From the NCBI RefSeq assembly GCF_006439015.1, contig NZ_RCZG01000001.1, positions 62,001-126,000 of the forward strand: a stretch of 64,000 nucleotides of DNA. Direction: 5' to 3'. Of this stretch, positions 46,581 to 55,709 are shown in pieces. The translations under genes and the position numbers were made by a program. How positions within the stretch are numbered: the stretch's first letter is position 1; each line of letters opens with the position of its first letter. The notes beneath the pieces were generated by a model that did not search any database, had not been told where the DNA came from, and saw only the letters and a list, made by a program, of their open reading frames with translations. This DNA comes from Mycolicibacterium hodleri. GTDB lineage: Bacteria > Actinomycetota > Actinomycetes > Mycobacteriales > Mycobacteriaceae.

Positions 46581-47374
46581 GACGCTGATCCTGCGAAGGC
46601 AACGGAGACCGCGCCGATGCCTTCGATGTCGGCGACGTACGTGCTGCCGGGGTTGACCGCGACCATGGGGCCCAGCGCGCCGGAGAGCACGACGTGACCG
46701 GCGCGCAGCGGCGTGCCGTTGCCTGCGGCGGTACGGGCCAGCCAGCGCAGCGCGTTGAGTGGGCTTCCCAAGCAGTCCGAGCCCCGTCCGGAAGACACCT
46801 CGACACCGTCCGCGGACATGCGCATCGACACGTTCTCGAAGTCGACGTCCGTCGATGACACCGCGTCGCCGCCAAGCACGAACAGTGCCGATGACCCGTT
46901 GTCGGCAATGGTGTCGACGATGGTGATCGACCAGTCACGCACCCTGGAGTCGACGATCTCGATCGCCGGCTTGGCCACCAGGATGGCGGCCCGCAACCGA
47001 TCGTCGGTGAGGTCGCCGTCGAGATCTTCAGCGAGGATGAACGCGATCTCCGCTTCGACCTTGGGTTGCAACAACCGTCCGTGCGCTACCACCGTGCCTG
47101 GCCCGACACGCATGTCCTCGAACAGAACGCCCGAGTCGGGTTGATCGACACCGAGTTGTCGCTGCACCGCAAGTGACGTGAGCCCGATCTTGTGCCCGAC
47201 GACGCGCCGACCGTTGGCGATGGCGTGATCGGTGAGCAATCGTTGCACGGTGTAGGCCGCGGCGACGTCGTCGACGCCGAGGACATCACGCACGGGTTCG
47301 CACTGGCGCGGGGCCTCGGTTGCGGCGATCAACCGTTCCGCGGCTTCGCGGGTGGCGGTGGTGGTCGACGTCAT
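46577..47374 (-). CDS. 2-hydroxypenta-2,4-dienoate (2-keto-4-pentenoate) hydratase
   Basis: A 265-residue MhpD/BphH/HsaE-type hydratase. Family marks are [30 protein letters not shown] and the metal-binding AIEIVDSR. Start at ATG 47374 preceded by GAAGGGA; an upstream ATG at 47398 is less supported. It hydrates the dienoate product of ring-fission hydrolysis to 4-hydroxy-2-oxovalerate. Confidence 0.93.
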   Translation of the reverse strand: MTSTTTATREAAERLIAATEAPRQCEPVRDVLGVDDVAAAYTVQRLLTDHAIANGRRVVGHKIGLTSLAVQRQLGVDQPDSGVLFEDMRVGPGTVVAHGRLLQPKVEAEIAFILAEDLDGDLTDDRLRAAILVAKPAIEIVDSRVRDWSITIVDTIADNGSSALFVLGGDAVSSTDVDFENVSMRMSADGVEVSSGRGSDCLGSPLNALRWLARTAAGNGTPLRAGHVVLSGALGPMVAVNPGSTYVADIEGIGAVSVAFAGSAS

Positions 47375-47423
47375 GACTCGAATTCCCTTCGTAAGCAAGT
47401 GGTCTGGTCGTAATCGGTGGGCG

Positions 47424-48188
47424 TCAGCCCATGCTGGCGCCGCCGTTGACGTAGATCGTCTGTCCGGTGATGAAGCGGCTGTCCTCGGCGGCGAGAAAGG
47501 CCACCGCGGCGGCCACCTCGGATGGGTCGCCGGGGCGTCCTATCGGCACGATGTCCGTGCCCTGTGCGATCACTTCGCTCAGCCGCGGCGGCGCTTGCCC
47601 GGAATCGAGCAATTCGGCCAACTGAGGGGTGCGCACGTAGCACGGTGCGACGGTGTTGGCGGTGATCCCCGCGTCGGCGAATTCGCGTGCCAGGCCGGTG
47701 ACCATGGCGTGCACGCCACCCTTGGCGGCGTTGTACATCGCGTGATCCATCAAACCGGTGCGGACGGAGTCCGCACCGATGTTGATGACGCGTCCGTGTC
47801 GGCGGTCGACCATGTGCGGCAATACCGCACGCACGCAACGGATCGCAGTCCAAAGATTGTTGTCGATGGTGGCGCGCAGTGTGTCCTCGGTGTGCTCCAT
47901 GGTCGGTCGGATTACGCCGCCACCTGCGTTGTTGACCAGGACGTCGACGTGGCCCATCGCCGCGACTGCAGCCGCCACGAGCGCCTCGGCGACATCGGGC
48001 TCTCCTAGGTCGCCGGCGCGGCCCCCCGTCACCCCGACTCGTTCGAGGAGATCGCCGAGTGCGTCGGGTTCGCGGGTGGCGACGAACACTCGAGCGCCCT
48101 CGCCGGTGAGCCGGTCGACGATGCCGAGGCCGATGCCCGAGTCCGCGCCCGTGACGACGGCGGTGCGGTCCTGCAGGCGCGCGGTCAC
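47424..48188 (-). CDS. SDR dehydrogenase, probable cis-diol dehydrogenase of the operon
   Basis: A 254-residue short-chain dehydrogenase with TGADSGIGLG, NNAGGG, catalytic Ser in NIGADS and YNAAK. Position directly after the dioxygenase beta subunit (GTGA overlap) indicates it rearomatises the cis-dihydrodiol to a catechol with NAD. The usual dihydrodiol dehydrogenases of CmtB/XylL type have this size and fold. Function is by context; the sequence alone says only classical SDR. Confidence 0.8.
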   Translation of the reverse strand: MTARLQDRTAVVTGADSGIGLGIVDRLTGEGARVFVATREPDALGDLLERVGVTGGRAGDLGEPDVAEALVAAAVAAMGHVDVLVNNAGGGVIRPTMEHTEDTLRATIDNNLWTAIRCVRAVLPHMVDRRHGRVINIGADSVRTGLMDHAMYNAAKGGVHAMVTGLAREFADAGITANTVAPCYVRTPQLAELLDSGQAPPRLSEVIAQGTDIVPIGRPGDPSEVAAAVAFLAAEDSRFITGQTIYVNGGASMG

Positions 48189-48700
48189 AGGATGATGGCC
48201 ACGTCGGAGACCGATCGCAAATCGGTCATGTCGAGGTTGATCCGTTTGCGGGCGATTCGTAGGCCGGTTTCCGATGACCGAAGCTTGTAGTGGTACTGGC
48301 CCACGTAGCAGCGGGTCACTCCACCCCGAAATCGCCAGACGGTAAATGACGCCGCTACAACGATTTCCGCGGTGACTTCCGCTCGTGGATCGGAATCGAT
48401 GCGCACGTTGAAGATCTGATGGTTGGTGCGCGAGTGGGGGTACTCCCGATGCGCTCGGCGACTGTTGAGCCGGGTCACCCTGGCTTTCAACCGTGTGAGG
48501 TCGTCGTCGATGAGCATCATGTCCCGGCTGGGATCGCCGTCGAGCGCGTCATTGCAGGGCACCTCGTACTTGGCGTCGGCGGCGAACAGCTCTAGCCATT
48601 CGTCCAGCCGCCACGTGTCCAGCATTTCGGCCTCCGCATAGAGGAACTCCTCGACGATGGCGCGCGTGATGGTGGACGAGGTGTTGATGGTCGGGATCAT
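48185..48700 (-). CDS. Aromatic ring-hydroxylating dioxygenase, beta subunit
   Basis: A 171-residue beta subunit of the NTF2-like fold. It has EEFLYAEAEMLDTWRLDEWL at the N-terminus, the typical RRAHREYPHSRTNH segment, and RCYVGQYHYKLR near the end. ATG 48700 overlaps the alpha subunit stop; a longer open frame runs antiparallel-free through the alpha gene but is not used. It stabilises the alpha3beta3 oxygenase. Confidence 0.92.
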   Translation of the reverse strand: MIPTINTSSTITRAIVEEFLYAEAEMLDTWRLDEWLELFAADAKYEVPCNDALDGDPSRDMMLIDDDLTRLKARVTRLNSRRAHREYPHSRTNHQIFNVRIDSDPRAEVTAEIVVAASFTVWRFRGGVTRCYVGQYHYKLRSSETGLRIARKRINLDMTDLRSVSDVAIIL

Positions 48701-50007
48701 CGCCGTGCCGCCCGGTCGGCGGTAGAGCCCATCTGCAGTTGCCAACGTCGCCAGAACTCTCGCATCTGTTCCTCGTCGTTGGCCATCGGCCCGCGACCCA
48801 TGCCGCGGGAGATGTCGTTCCATTCCACGCCGCCGCCCTCGTAACCGCGCTGGCAGGATTCGAGCGCCTCCAGGTCGTCGGGGGTGGCGAATCCGCCGGG
48901 GCCCAGGAAGGTCAGGAAGCTGTCCAGTCGACGCTGCCGCAGACTGGCCAGTTCGTTGCGCGGGGCCAGTTGCCAGGCGGTGACGTCGACCGCGCCCGGG
49001 GCGGGTGGGAAGAAGGTGCGCACGGTGACGGCCATGATGTCGTTGACGATCAGGTTCGGGTAGATGAGCAGATTGCGGTTCATCTCGCACATCAGGTGAG
49101 CACGTTCCTTGCCGTGGCGTTGCTCCAGTTCTGCACGCAGACGGTCGATTTCGTGGCGGGCCTCGTCGCCGAACAGGGGTTCCCACTTGGCCACCGGGCG
49201 TCCCCACGGGGCGGTGTACTCGATCACCGCGTGCCCATTGCCTAGTGGGACGGCGCGACCGCTGACGCCCCCGTGCAGGTCGGTGCCGATCGAGGCAAGG
49301 TACTTGAAGTACGTGTCGTGCGTCGATTGCGCATGGTAGCCGTCGATGCTGTTCTCCACCAACAACTTCCAGTTGGCGTCGAAGCTGTATTCGTTTGTGC
49401 CCCTGACGATCTCGACGTCACCGCCGCATCCGTCGATGACCAGGTCGAGGTAGGCCTTGGCGTCGGCGAGGTAAGTCTCGAGGTCGACGATGTCGGGATT
49501 GAAGCTGCCGAATACGAAACCCCGGTAGGACGCGACGCGCGCGAGCGCCTTGAGTCCTAGCCCGGCGAAGTCCACACCGTCGGCGTAGGCGTCACGGTCG
49601 GGGACACCCTTGAGTTGTCCTTCGGTGTCGAAGGTCCAGGCGTGGTAGAAGCAGGCGAACGCCTTGGCGTTGCCGGCATCTTGGCGGCACACCAGTGCGC
49701 CGCGATGCGTGCAGGTGTTGTGGAAGACGTTGATGTTTCCCGTCTTGGCTCCGCGCACCATGAATACCGGGCGTCCGGCGAGCGGACGCCGGACGAAGTC
49801 TCCGGGCTCGGGGATCTCGGATTCGTGGCCGACGTACAGCCACGACGTGGAGAAGATGCGCTCGATCTCGGCGCGGTGGACCTCCGGGGAGGTCATCGCC
49901 GATCGATGCACCCGGAAGGTGTGCGAGGCCGTGTCGTCGACGACCAGCGGCCGAACCGCGGTATCGGTCACGGTGGACGGCGGCCTGATGTCGGTACCGG
50001 TGCTCAC
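48697..50007 (-). CDS. Aromatic ring-hydroxylating dioxygenase, alpha subunit
   Basis: A 436-residue alpha subunit. The Rieske ligands are C99, H101 (CTHRGA) and C119, H122 (CFYHAW). The mononuclear iron centre lies in NSIDGYHAQSTH (bridging D222, His225, His230). GTG 50007 overlaps the hydrolase stop. It would add O2 across an aromatic ring to give a cis-dihydrodiol; the DGYH pattern is that of benzoate/cumate-type enzymes. No ferredoxin or reductase gene is in the operon, so electrons must come from elsewhere. Confidence 0.92.
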   Translation of the reverse strand: MSTGTDIRPPSTVTDTAVRPLVVDDTASHTFRVHRSAMTSPEVHRAEIERIFSTSWLYVGHESEIPEPGDFVRRPLAGRPVFMVRGAKTGNINVFHNTCTHRGALVCRQDAGNAKAFACFYHAWTFDTEGQLKGVPDRDAYADGVDFAGLGLKALARVASYRGFVFGSFNPDIVDLETYLADAKAYLDLVIDGCGGDVEIVRGTNEYSFDANWKLLVENSIDGYHAQSTHDTYFKYLASIGTDLHGGVSGRAVPLGNGHAVIEYTAPWGRPVAKWEPLFGDEARHEIDRLRAELEQRHGKERAHLMCEMNRNLLIYPNLIVNDIMAVTVRTFFPPAPGAVDVTAWQLAPRNELASLRQRRLDSFLTFLGPGGFATPDDLEALESCQRGYEGGGVEWNDISRGMGRGPMANDEEQMREFWRRWQLQMGSTADRAARR

Positions 50008-50831
50008 GAGCGCCACAGGTAATCCGCGACGAGGGCCGAGAATTCTTCGGCGCGTTCGATCTGGGTCCAGTGCCCACAATGGCTGAAGACGTGAAGGTCG
50101 GCGTTCGGCAGTAGGCCGAGCATGGTCTGTGAGACCGCCAACGGCACCACCCTGTCCTCGCGCCCATGCACCAGCAGTGCGGGTGTGGTGATCGCGCGCA
50201 CCTCGTCGGCGGTGATGCCGAGTTCGGACCCCCGATGACGAGGATCGGAGAACATGGCGCTGTAGGCCTCGAAGGCGCCGTTGGCGATGCTCGCCTGATA
50301 GCGGATCGCGACCAGCTCCTCCGTGATCAGCGCGGGGTCGACGGCGAAGTAGGTGCGCAGCAGCGAGCGCATCGCGTCGTGGGACGGCTCGTAGGCACGC
50401 AGCGCAGCGAGTCCATCGGTGGGAGTCATCCCGACGCCGGGTGAGCCCATGAGCACCATGCGGCTGATGCGTTCGGGGCTATCGGTGGCCATCTGCAGGG
50501 CGATACGTCCTCCGAGCGAATTGCCGACCACTGCTGTCCGCCCGATGTCGTGGGCGTCGAGGAAGGCCCATACGTGATCGGTCCAGGTGCGCAGCGAGTA
50601 CACGACGTCATCGGGACGGCTGGTCTCTCCGAATCCGACGATGTCGGGGGCGAGCACGTGGAACCGGGCTGCAAGCGAAGGAATGTTGTACTGCCAGTTC
50701 GCCGTTGCGGATACTCCCGGACCGGAGCCGTGCAGCATCACGACCGGATCACCGGATCCGGCCTCTAGATAGGCGGTGGTGATGCCCGCGGCTTCGATGC
50801 GCTTCGAGATCACTGTGGTGGACGTGGTCAT
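50004..50831 (-). CDS. Meta-cleavage product hydrolase (alpha/beta fold)
   Basis: A 275-residue carbon-carbon hydrolase of the BphD/CmtE/HsaD type. It has MLHGSGPGVSATANW (oxyanion glycine loop plus the family GPG-A-N-W), the nucleophile S105 in GNSLGG, the aspartate in HGREDRVVP and the histidine in CGHWTQIE. It splits the ring-fission dienoate into a carboxylic acid and 2-hydroxypenta-2,4-dienoate. Start ATG 50831 overlaps the extradiol dioxygenase stop. Confidence 0.93.
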   Translation of the reverse strand: MTTSTTVISKRIEAAGITTAYLEAGSGDPVVMLHGSGPGVSATANWQYNIPSLAARFHVLAPDIVGFGETSRPDDVVYSLRTWTDHVWAFLDAHDIGRTAVVGNSLGGRIALQMATDSPERISRMVLMGSPGVGMTPTDGLAALRAYEPSHDAMRSLLRTYFAVDPALITEELVAIRYQASIANGAFEAYSAMFSDPRHRGSELGITADEVRAITTPALLVHGREDRVVPLAVSQTMLGLLPNADLHVFSHCGHWTQIERAEEFSALVADYLWRS

Positions 50832-51904
50832 GGGCGAGCTCCTTCTTCGAACACGGCAAAGCACTTGTTGGAGTTGAAGACGTCGGTGGTGACCAGATCC
50901 GACCAGTCCAGCCGAAGTCCCAGTTCCTCGGTGGCTCCGGTCAGGCAGAACCAATTGAGCATTTCGTGCTGTCCGGAATCGACGATGTCGTGGGTGGGCG
51001 TGGCTTGCCATCGGTCGAAGTCCCCGGCGGTGAACAGGTCGTAGAGCCGTTGGTCGGCGGCGGTATCGGGAGTGATGTGCCATGTCTTGTCCGTGAGGAA
51101 CGCATGCGACCAGCTCGACGAGGCGATCAGCGCGACGCGTTGATCGGTGTCGGCGAAGGCGCGTGCCACCGCGCGTCCGAGGGCGAAGCAGCGGGCCGGG
51201 GTCGGGCCGACCGGGTCGAGGCGTTCGGCGGCGATGTCGGCGAAGCGGGCGAGTCCGCCGCGCCGGGCAATGGCGTGCTGGCCGTAGCAGTTGACCGTGA
51301 TCGGAACCATCGGGTAGGGGAATCGGGCGCCAGCGTCGTCGTAGTCGAGGAACAGCTGGGTGTTGACGATCGCATGGGGGAAGTGGGCGTGCTCCCGTTT
51401 GCGATAGGAGTAGGCCATGTCGAAATGGGCGCCGATCAGGCGGTCGGCGAGCCATCGAGCGGTGTCCGCCTGGCCGTGCAGGGTGATCGTGGTGTCGTCG
51501 GGCAGCCCCCAGGGGTTGGGGCTCCCGCGTTCGGCCATCAATTCGAACGGCGGGACCTCGACGTCACCGTATGCCAAGATGCAGAACGGCGGAACGACCT
51601 CTTCCCGGAAGTTCTCGTACTGGTCGTCGCCCCACACCACGACCACGTCGGGCGCGAAGTCGTCCAGCGCCTGGCGGCACCGAGCAAGATTCTCCCGCAG
51701 CCGCTTTCGGTGTGTGCTGGCGGCGGCCAGCCCGCCGTCGTTGGCCCATTCGCATCGCATCGAGGTCGGCCAATTGGTCGAATCCTTGGCCGATGCCGGG
51801 ATGTCGGGATCGGACATGGTCCACTTCAACAGGTCTGCCATGTGCTCGTCAGTGCCGGCCAGCAACGGGTAGTGGGTGAGGCCCAGACCGAGGAAGTGCG
51901 CCAT
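50828..51904 (-). CDS. Class III (LigB-type) extradiol ring-cleavage dioxygenase
   Basis: A 358-residue protein of the LigB superfamily (PF02900). It has an N-terminal histidine in GLTHYPLLAG, an acidic metal region VVWGDDQYENF, central MVPITVNCYGQH, and the late catalytic SSSWSHAFL with histidine. Extradiol cleavage of a catechol, probably still carrying a carboxylate, is expected. It overlaps the amidohydrolase gene by 56 bases at its start and the hydrolase by 4 at its end. The common class I (VOC) extradiol fold is not used here. Confidence 0.85.
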   Translation of the reverse strand: MAHFLGLGLTHYPLLAGTDEHMADLLKWTMSDPDIPASAKDSTNWPTSMRCEWANDGGLAAASTHRKRLRENLARCRQALDDFAPDVVVVWGDDQYENFREEVVPPFCILAYGDVEVPPFELMAERGSPNPWGLPDDTTITLHGQADTARWLADRLIGAHFDMAYSYRKREHAHFPHAIVNTQLFLDYDDAGARFPYPMVPITVNCYGQHAIARRGGLARFADIAAERLDPVGPTPARCFALGRAVARAFADTDQRVALIASSSWSHAFLTDKTWHITPDTAADQRLYDLFTAGDFDRWQATPTHDIVDSGQHEMLNWFCLTGATEELGLRLDWSDLVTTDVFNSNKCFAVFEEGARP

Positions 51905-52946
51905 GGTGATTCTCCAGATTGGTGCGGGATATCTTGCGGAAGAGCTCGATGGGAAGCTGTGCCACGACGTCGTCGAGGGGTTTGGGCATCGCCGGGAACG
52001 GATAGTCGGAGCCGAAGACGACGTGGTCCTCGCCGAACAGAGCAATAGCGGCGTCGAGAGCCAGGCGGTCGTATGTGATGCTGTCGCACCAGAGTTGGCG
52101 CGCAACGGTACGGGGCCGATCGGCAGATCCGGGGTCTAGGCCTGCCATCATCGCACCCTTGTCGAGGCGCCCGATGACGGCTGGCAGCGCGCCCGCACCG
52201 TGCGCCAGGCATAGCCGGACGTAGGGGCGACGGGTCAATGCACCACTGCCCACGAGTCCGGCTGCGGCGATAGTGGTCTCTAGCGGCATGCCGGCGCCGA
52301 AGCTCAATCGAAGTCCGGGTAGCCGCGGCGTCAGATCTTGGTCACTGGGATGAACGAGGATCAGTGCGTCGAGTTCATGTGCCACGGCGAAGAACTCATC
52401 GAGGCACGGGTCGGCAAGCTCGGTGCCGTTGACCTGGGTGGCGATCTCGACTCCGAGGAACCCGAGCTGGCGCACACATCGACGGAGTTCGTCGATGGCG
52501 CGATCGGGATCCTGCAGCGCAACCCCGCCCAGCGCGGCGAAACGGAGGGGGTGGTCGGTGACCAGACGTGCGAAGAAGTCGTTCTGACTGGCCGCGAGCT
52601 CGGCCGCACCGGCGGCGGAGGCTTCGTAACAGAACGTCACCGGTATCGGTGAGAGTACCTGCAGCGCAACGCCGTCACGGTCCATGTCTGCGATGCGGGC
52701 GCGTGGTGACCAACACCGATGGTCGATTTTGCGATACGCCGAGCCGCCGAATACGAGCGTTGCGTCGGTCTCGCTGATCTGGTCTACGCGCGGCCACCGA
52801 TCCTGGGGATAGGTAGTGCTGAGGTCGGGCAGTGCGGGGTCGATGGCGTGGGTGTGAACGTCGATCAGGCCGGGGTGTCCGTGGGCGGTGTTGATGACGT
52901 TCCTCCCTTCAACGTTTCTGCCGATTGAGATCGTCGGTCTGACCAT
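51849..52946 (-). CDS. ACMSD-like metal-dependent amidohydrolase, probable decarboxylase
   Basis: 365 codons from ATG 52946. Amidohydrolase-2 family: the metal motif IDVHTHA, then the central ILVHPSDQD, LCLAHGAGALP and the late FGSDYPFPAMP with catalytic Asp. Relatives decarboxylate aromatic or muconate semialdehyde acids. The start is unclear: ATG 52946 lies inside the operator, while the good ribosome site GGGAGG (52902-52907) is followed 6 bases later by ATC, not a normal start. First gene of the meta-cleavage operon, overlapping the dioxygenase by 56 bases. Confidence 0.82.
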   Translation of the reverse strand: MVRPTISIGRNVEGRNVINTAHGHPGLIDVHTHAIDPALPDLSTTYPQDRWPRVDQISETDATLVFGGSAYRKIDHRCWSPRARIADMDRDGVALQVLSPIPVTFCYEASAAGAAELAASQNDFFARLVTDHPLRFAALGGVALQDPDRAIDELRRCVRQLGFLGVEIATQVNGTELADPCLDEFFAVAHELDALILVHPSDQDLTPRLPGLRLSFGAGMPLETTIAAAGLVGSGALTRRPYVRLCLAHGAGALPAVIGRLDKGAMMAGLDPGSADRPRTVARQLWCDSITYDRLALDAAIALFGEDHVVFGSDYPFPAMPKPLDDVVAQLPIELFRKISRTNLENHHGALPRSGPHPLPVAGRH

Positions 52947-52949
52947 AAT
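52935..52949. promoter_or_regulatory. GntR-type operator before the meta-cleavage operon
   Basis: CGGTCTGACCATAAT, complement ATTATGGTCAGACCG, identical over 14 bases to half and core of the badI operator. It overlaps the predicted ATG of the first gene. A further AATGGCCATTGGCC palindrome follows at 52952-52965. Confidence 0.6.
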
Positions 52950-53105
52950 TTAATGGCCATTGGCCTGACCGTACCTAATGTGCATGCTTGTTTCAAGACA
53001 TGTATGCATAATGGTCTGCGTCACATGTGAAGTAGCCCGCGGAAGTCCCCGTGGACACGGCAAGAACGGGAGACGACGGTGCAGTCGGTCGGGCGTCTAC
53101 AGCAG

Positions 53106-53837
53106 CTATGGATGCTGCGGGGTGAGGGGAGTGCGATCGGGATCATCGCCCCGGATGAGGTCCTCGTCGTGCCGGTTGATCGCCGCGACGAAGGATGGCT
53201 GATCGTGGAGAGCGATGGCCGCCACGATGTCATCGTGCACGTGCAGGCTGCGGGCGAGCAGCCGCTCGTGATCCTCAGCGAACACCACGCGGGTCAGCAC
53301 CGCCTTGATGCTGGTGACGACGAGTTGGTGCATGCCCTCCAACACGGGGATGTGCGCGGCGGCGGCGACGACGCCGTGAAAGGCGAGCACGGCATCGAAG
53401 TACGGCGCGGCGTCGGTGCTGGACCGCATGGTGGCGATCGCCTCCCGCATCGCAGCAACGTCCTCTCTGGTGGCGCGCTCGAACGCGGCCTTGGTCAAGC
53501 CGAATTCGAGGTACAACCGTGCCTCGAAGAGATCGAGCGGGTGCGGGTTCGACGCCTGAAACGACATGTCGAGCGCCCCGACGCGGACCTGCGGATGTGC
53601 GCTGGCCACGGTGATGCCGCCGCCGGGGCCGGGCCGGACCAAGACGAGATCACGGTCACGCAGTATCCGCAGCGTCTCGCTCATGACCGTCGGGCTGATG
53701 CCGAATCGGTCCATGAGCTCCGAGCGACGTCCAAGGTGGGCGCCGACGGGCAAGCGGGAACTCAGGATCTCGTGTTCCAAGTCTGCGGCGACGCGCTCGG
53801 CGCGAGACGAACGCGGCACAGGGTCGCCTGCAGCCAT
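53106..53837 (-). CDS. GntR-family regulator, FadR/FCD subfamily
   Basis: A 243-residue regulator starting at ATG 53837, 8 bases after AGGAG; an ATG two codons earlier is too close to that site. The HTH is HLGRRSELMDRFGISPTVMSE, followed by TLRILRDRDLV and a wing GPGGGITV. The FCD domain has LFEARLYLEFGLTKAAFE and FHGVVAAAAHIP with the metal histidine. It lies between the meta-cleavage operon (same strand, 160 bases upstream of it) and the divergent CoA ligase, so it may control either. Paralogous to the regulator at 27872. Confidence 0.88.
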   Translation of the reverse strand: MAAGDPVPRSSRAERVAADLEHEILSSRLPVGAHLGRRSELMDRFGISPTVMSETLRILRDRDLVLVRPGPGGGITVASAHPQVRVGALDMSFQASNPHPLDLFEARLYLEFGLTKAAFERATREDVAAMREAIATMRSSTDAAPYFDAVLAFHGVVAAAAHIPVLEGMHQLVVTSIKAVLTRVVFAEDHERLLARSLHVHDDIVAAIALHDQPSFVAAINRHDEDLIRGDDPDRTPLTPQHP

Positions 53838-53944
53838 ACACATATCTCCTTCACCGCACCCAAGGGCATTGGTCCGAACTCAGTCGAGCTTTACAGATCC
53901 CAGCATCATTTCCCGATTCCCGCACCGAGAGGACCTATCTGCCG

Positions 53945-55627
53945 ATGAACTACGACGGCAACGACGCCCACGTACGCTACCGCGCTGCACGCGACTTCCT
54001 CCTGCGCCACCGCGAGGATTACCACGAAGCGGTGTCCGGGTTCCAGTGGCCGCAGCTTGGCGACCGTTTCAACTGGGCGTTGGACTGGTTTGATCGCATC
54101 GCTCGCGGTGACACCCAGCCTGCACTGCGCATCGTCGAGCAGGACGGTTCGTTTCGGGAGCTGTCATTCGACGAGATGGCTCAGCGTTCGGACCGCCTCG
54201 CCGCCACGCTGTCTATGGCTGGCGTCGTGCCCGGTGATCGGGTGATGGTCATGTTGGGCAACCAGGTCGAGCTCTGGGAATCGATGTTGGCGATCATGAA
54301 ACTCGGTGCCGTGATCGTTCCCGCCACGACGGCGTTGGGCCCCCACGACATCGCCGACCGTGTTGGCCGAGCTGCCGTTGGCCACGTCGTGACCAACGCC
54401 GACTAGACCGGCAAGTTCGCCGAGATCGGTTTGCACGTAGGCCGTTTCGCGGTCGGCGAGGCACCGCAGGGCTGGCAGCAGTACGCGCTGGCGGAGCGCA
54501 TGGATGGGTTCACGGCCGTGCACACTCGCGCCGAGGACTTGCTCCTGCTCTACTTCACCTCCGGTACTACCAGCCGACCCAAACTCGTTGGACACACACA
54601 CGTCTCCTATCCGATGGGCCACTTGTCGACCATGTACTTCCCCGGCTTGCAGCCGGGTGACGTTCATCTCAACGTCAGCTCCCCTGGATGGGCGAAGCAC
54701 GCGTGGAGTTCGTTCTTCGCGCCGTGGATCGCCGAGTCGACGATCGTGGTCTATAACTACACCCGTTTCGATGCCCAGAGTTTTCTGACGGTGTTGCGCG
54801 AGTCGGACGTGACGTCGCTGTGTGCGCCACCGACGGTGTGGCGGATGATCATTCAGGCCGACCTTGGCGAGCGACCCGCGGCACTGGCCGAAGCGGTCGG
54901 AGCGGGGGAGCCGCTCAATCCGGAGGTGATCGCCCAGGTTCGAGATTGTTGGGGGCTGACCATTCGCGATGGATTCGGGCAAACTGAGACCACTGCCCTG
55001 ATCGGTAACACCCCCGGCGCGCCGGTCAAGCCGGGGTCAATGGGTCGTCCGCTGCCGGGGGTGGTGATGCACATCGTCGATCCGGTCACTGCCGCCCCTG
55101 CAGCCGAGGGCGAGATCTGCCTGCCGATGGATCCGCGGCCGGTGAACCTCATGACGGGCTACGTCGACGACGGCGAGCGAACCGACACGATTACGGCGGG
55201 CGGGTTCTTCCACACCGGTGACGTCGCCTCCGTCGATGACGAGGGCTACGTCAGCTTCGTCGGTCGTACCGACGACGTGTTCAAGGCATCCGACTACAAG
55301 ATCTCGCCGTTCGAACTGGAGAGCGTTCTGCTCGAACATGCAGCCGTCGCCGAGGCGGCGGTGGTACCCGCCCCGGATGCGACGCGTCTGGCCGTGCCCA
55401 AGGCATACGTCGGCCTGGCCGCCGGGTGGCCCTCCAATGCCGAGACCGCTGCGGCGATATTCGCGCACTCGCATGGCAATCTGGCGCCCTATCAACGCAT
55501 CCGGCGCATTCAGTTCCTAGATTTGCCCAAGACCATCTCGGGCAAGATTCGTCGTGCAGCCCTACGGGAGCGCGAGAACGCCGCTGACCCGGCGGACATT
55601 GCCGACGAGTATCGGTTAGGCGACTGA
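53945..55627 (+). pseudogene. Acyl-CoA ligase interrupted by an in-frame TAG
   Basis: One continuous frame of 561 codons broken only by TAG at 54404-54406 (codon 154). Before it, MNYDGNDAHVRYRAARDFLL to VGHVVTNAD; after it, TGKFAEIGLHVGR, YFTSGTTSRPK (P-loop), DGFGQTETTALIG, FHTGDVASVDDEG, GRTDDVFKASDYKI and the catalytic lysine in TISGKIRR. All adenylation and C-terminal motifs are intact. It is therefore a full-length ligase with a nonsense mutation, or a sequencing error. It starts a + run with acyl-CoA dehydrogenase and SDR. A restart at 54431 would lack the N-terminal 160 residues. Confidence 0.85.
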
Positions 55628-55676
55628 CGAGCAGCCGCGGGCAGTGAGGCCTCTGTACCAATTCACCGATCATTGG

Positions 55677-55691
55677 TATGGTCCGACCAAA
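55677..55691. promoter_or_regulatory. GntR-type operator before the acyl-CoA dehydrogenase
   Basis: TATGGTCCGACCAAA, with the perfect palindromic core TGGTCCGACCA at 55679-55689. It lies 20 bases before the start of the dehydrogenase and just before its AAGGAG site, implying a separate promoter for that gene. Confidence 0.6.
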
Positions 55692-55709
55692 TATGAAGGA
55701 GTCCCGCAC

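Noticed and set aside
47396..47412. GTGGTCTGGTCG as a possible operator before the SDR/hydratase boundary
   Set aside because: The second half is not the inverted complement of the first, so it is not a copy of the TGGTCNGACCA palindrome.
48701..49207. N-terminal extension of the dioxygenase beta frame
   Set aside because: It runs through the alpha subunit coding region in another frame; the ATG at 48700 gives the correct family N-terminus.
50832..51455. Extension of the hydrolase frame upstream of 50831
   Set aside because: Overlaps the extradiol dioxygenase gene and is arginine-rich shadow sequence; ATG 50831 with an ATGA overlap is the real start.
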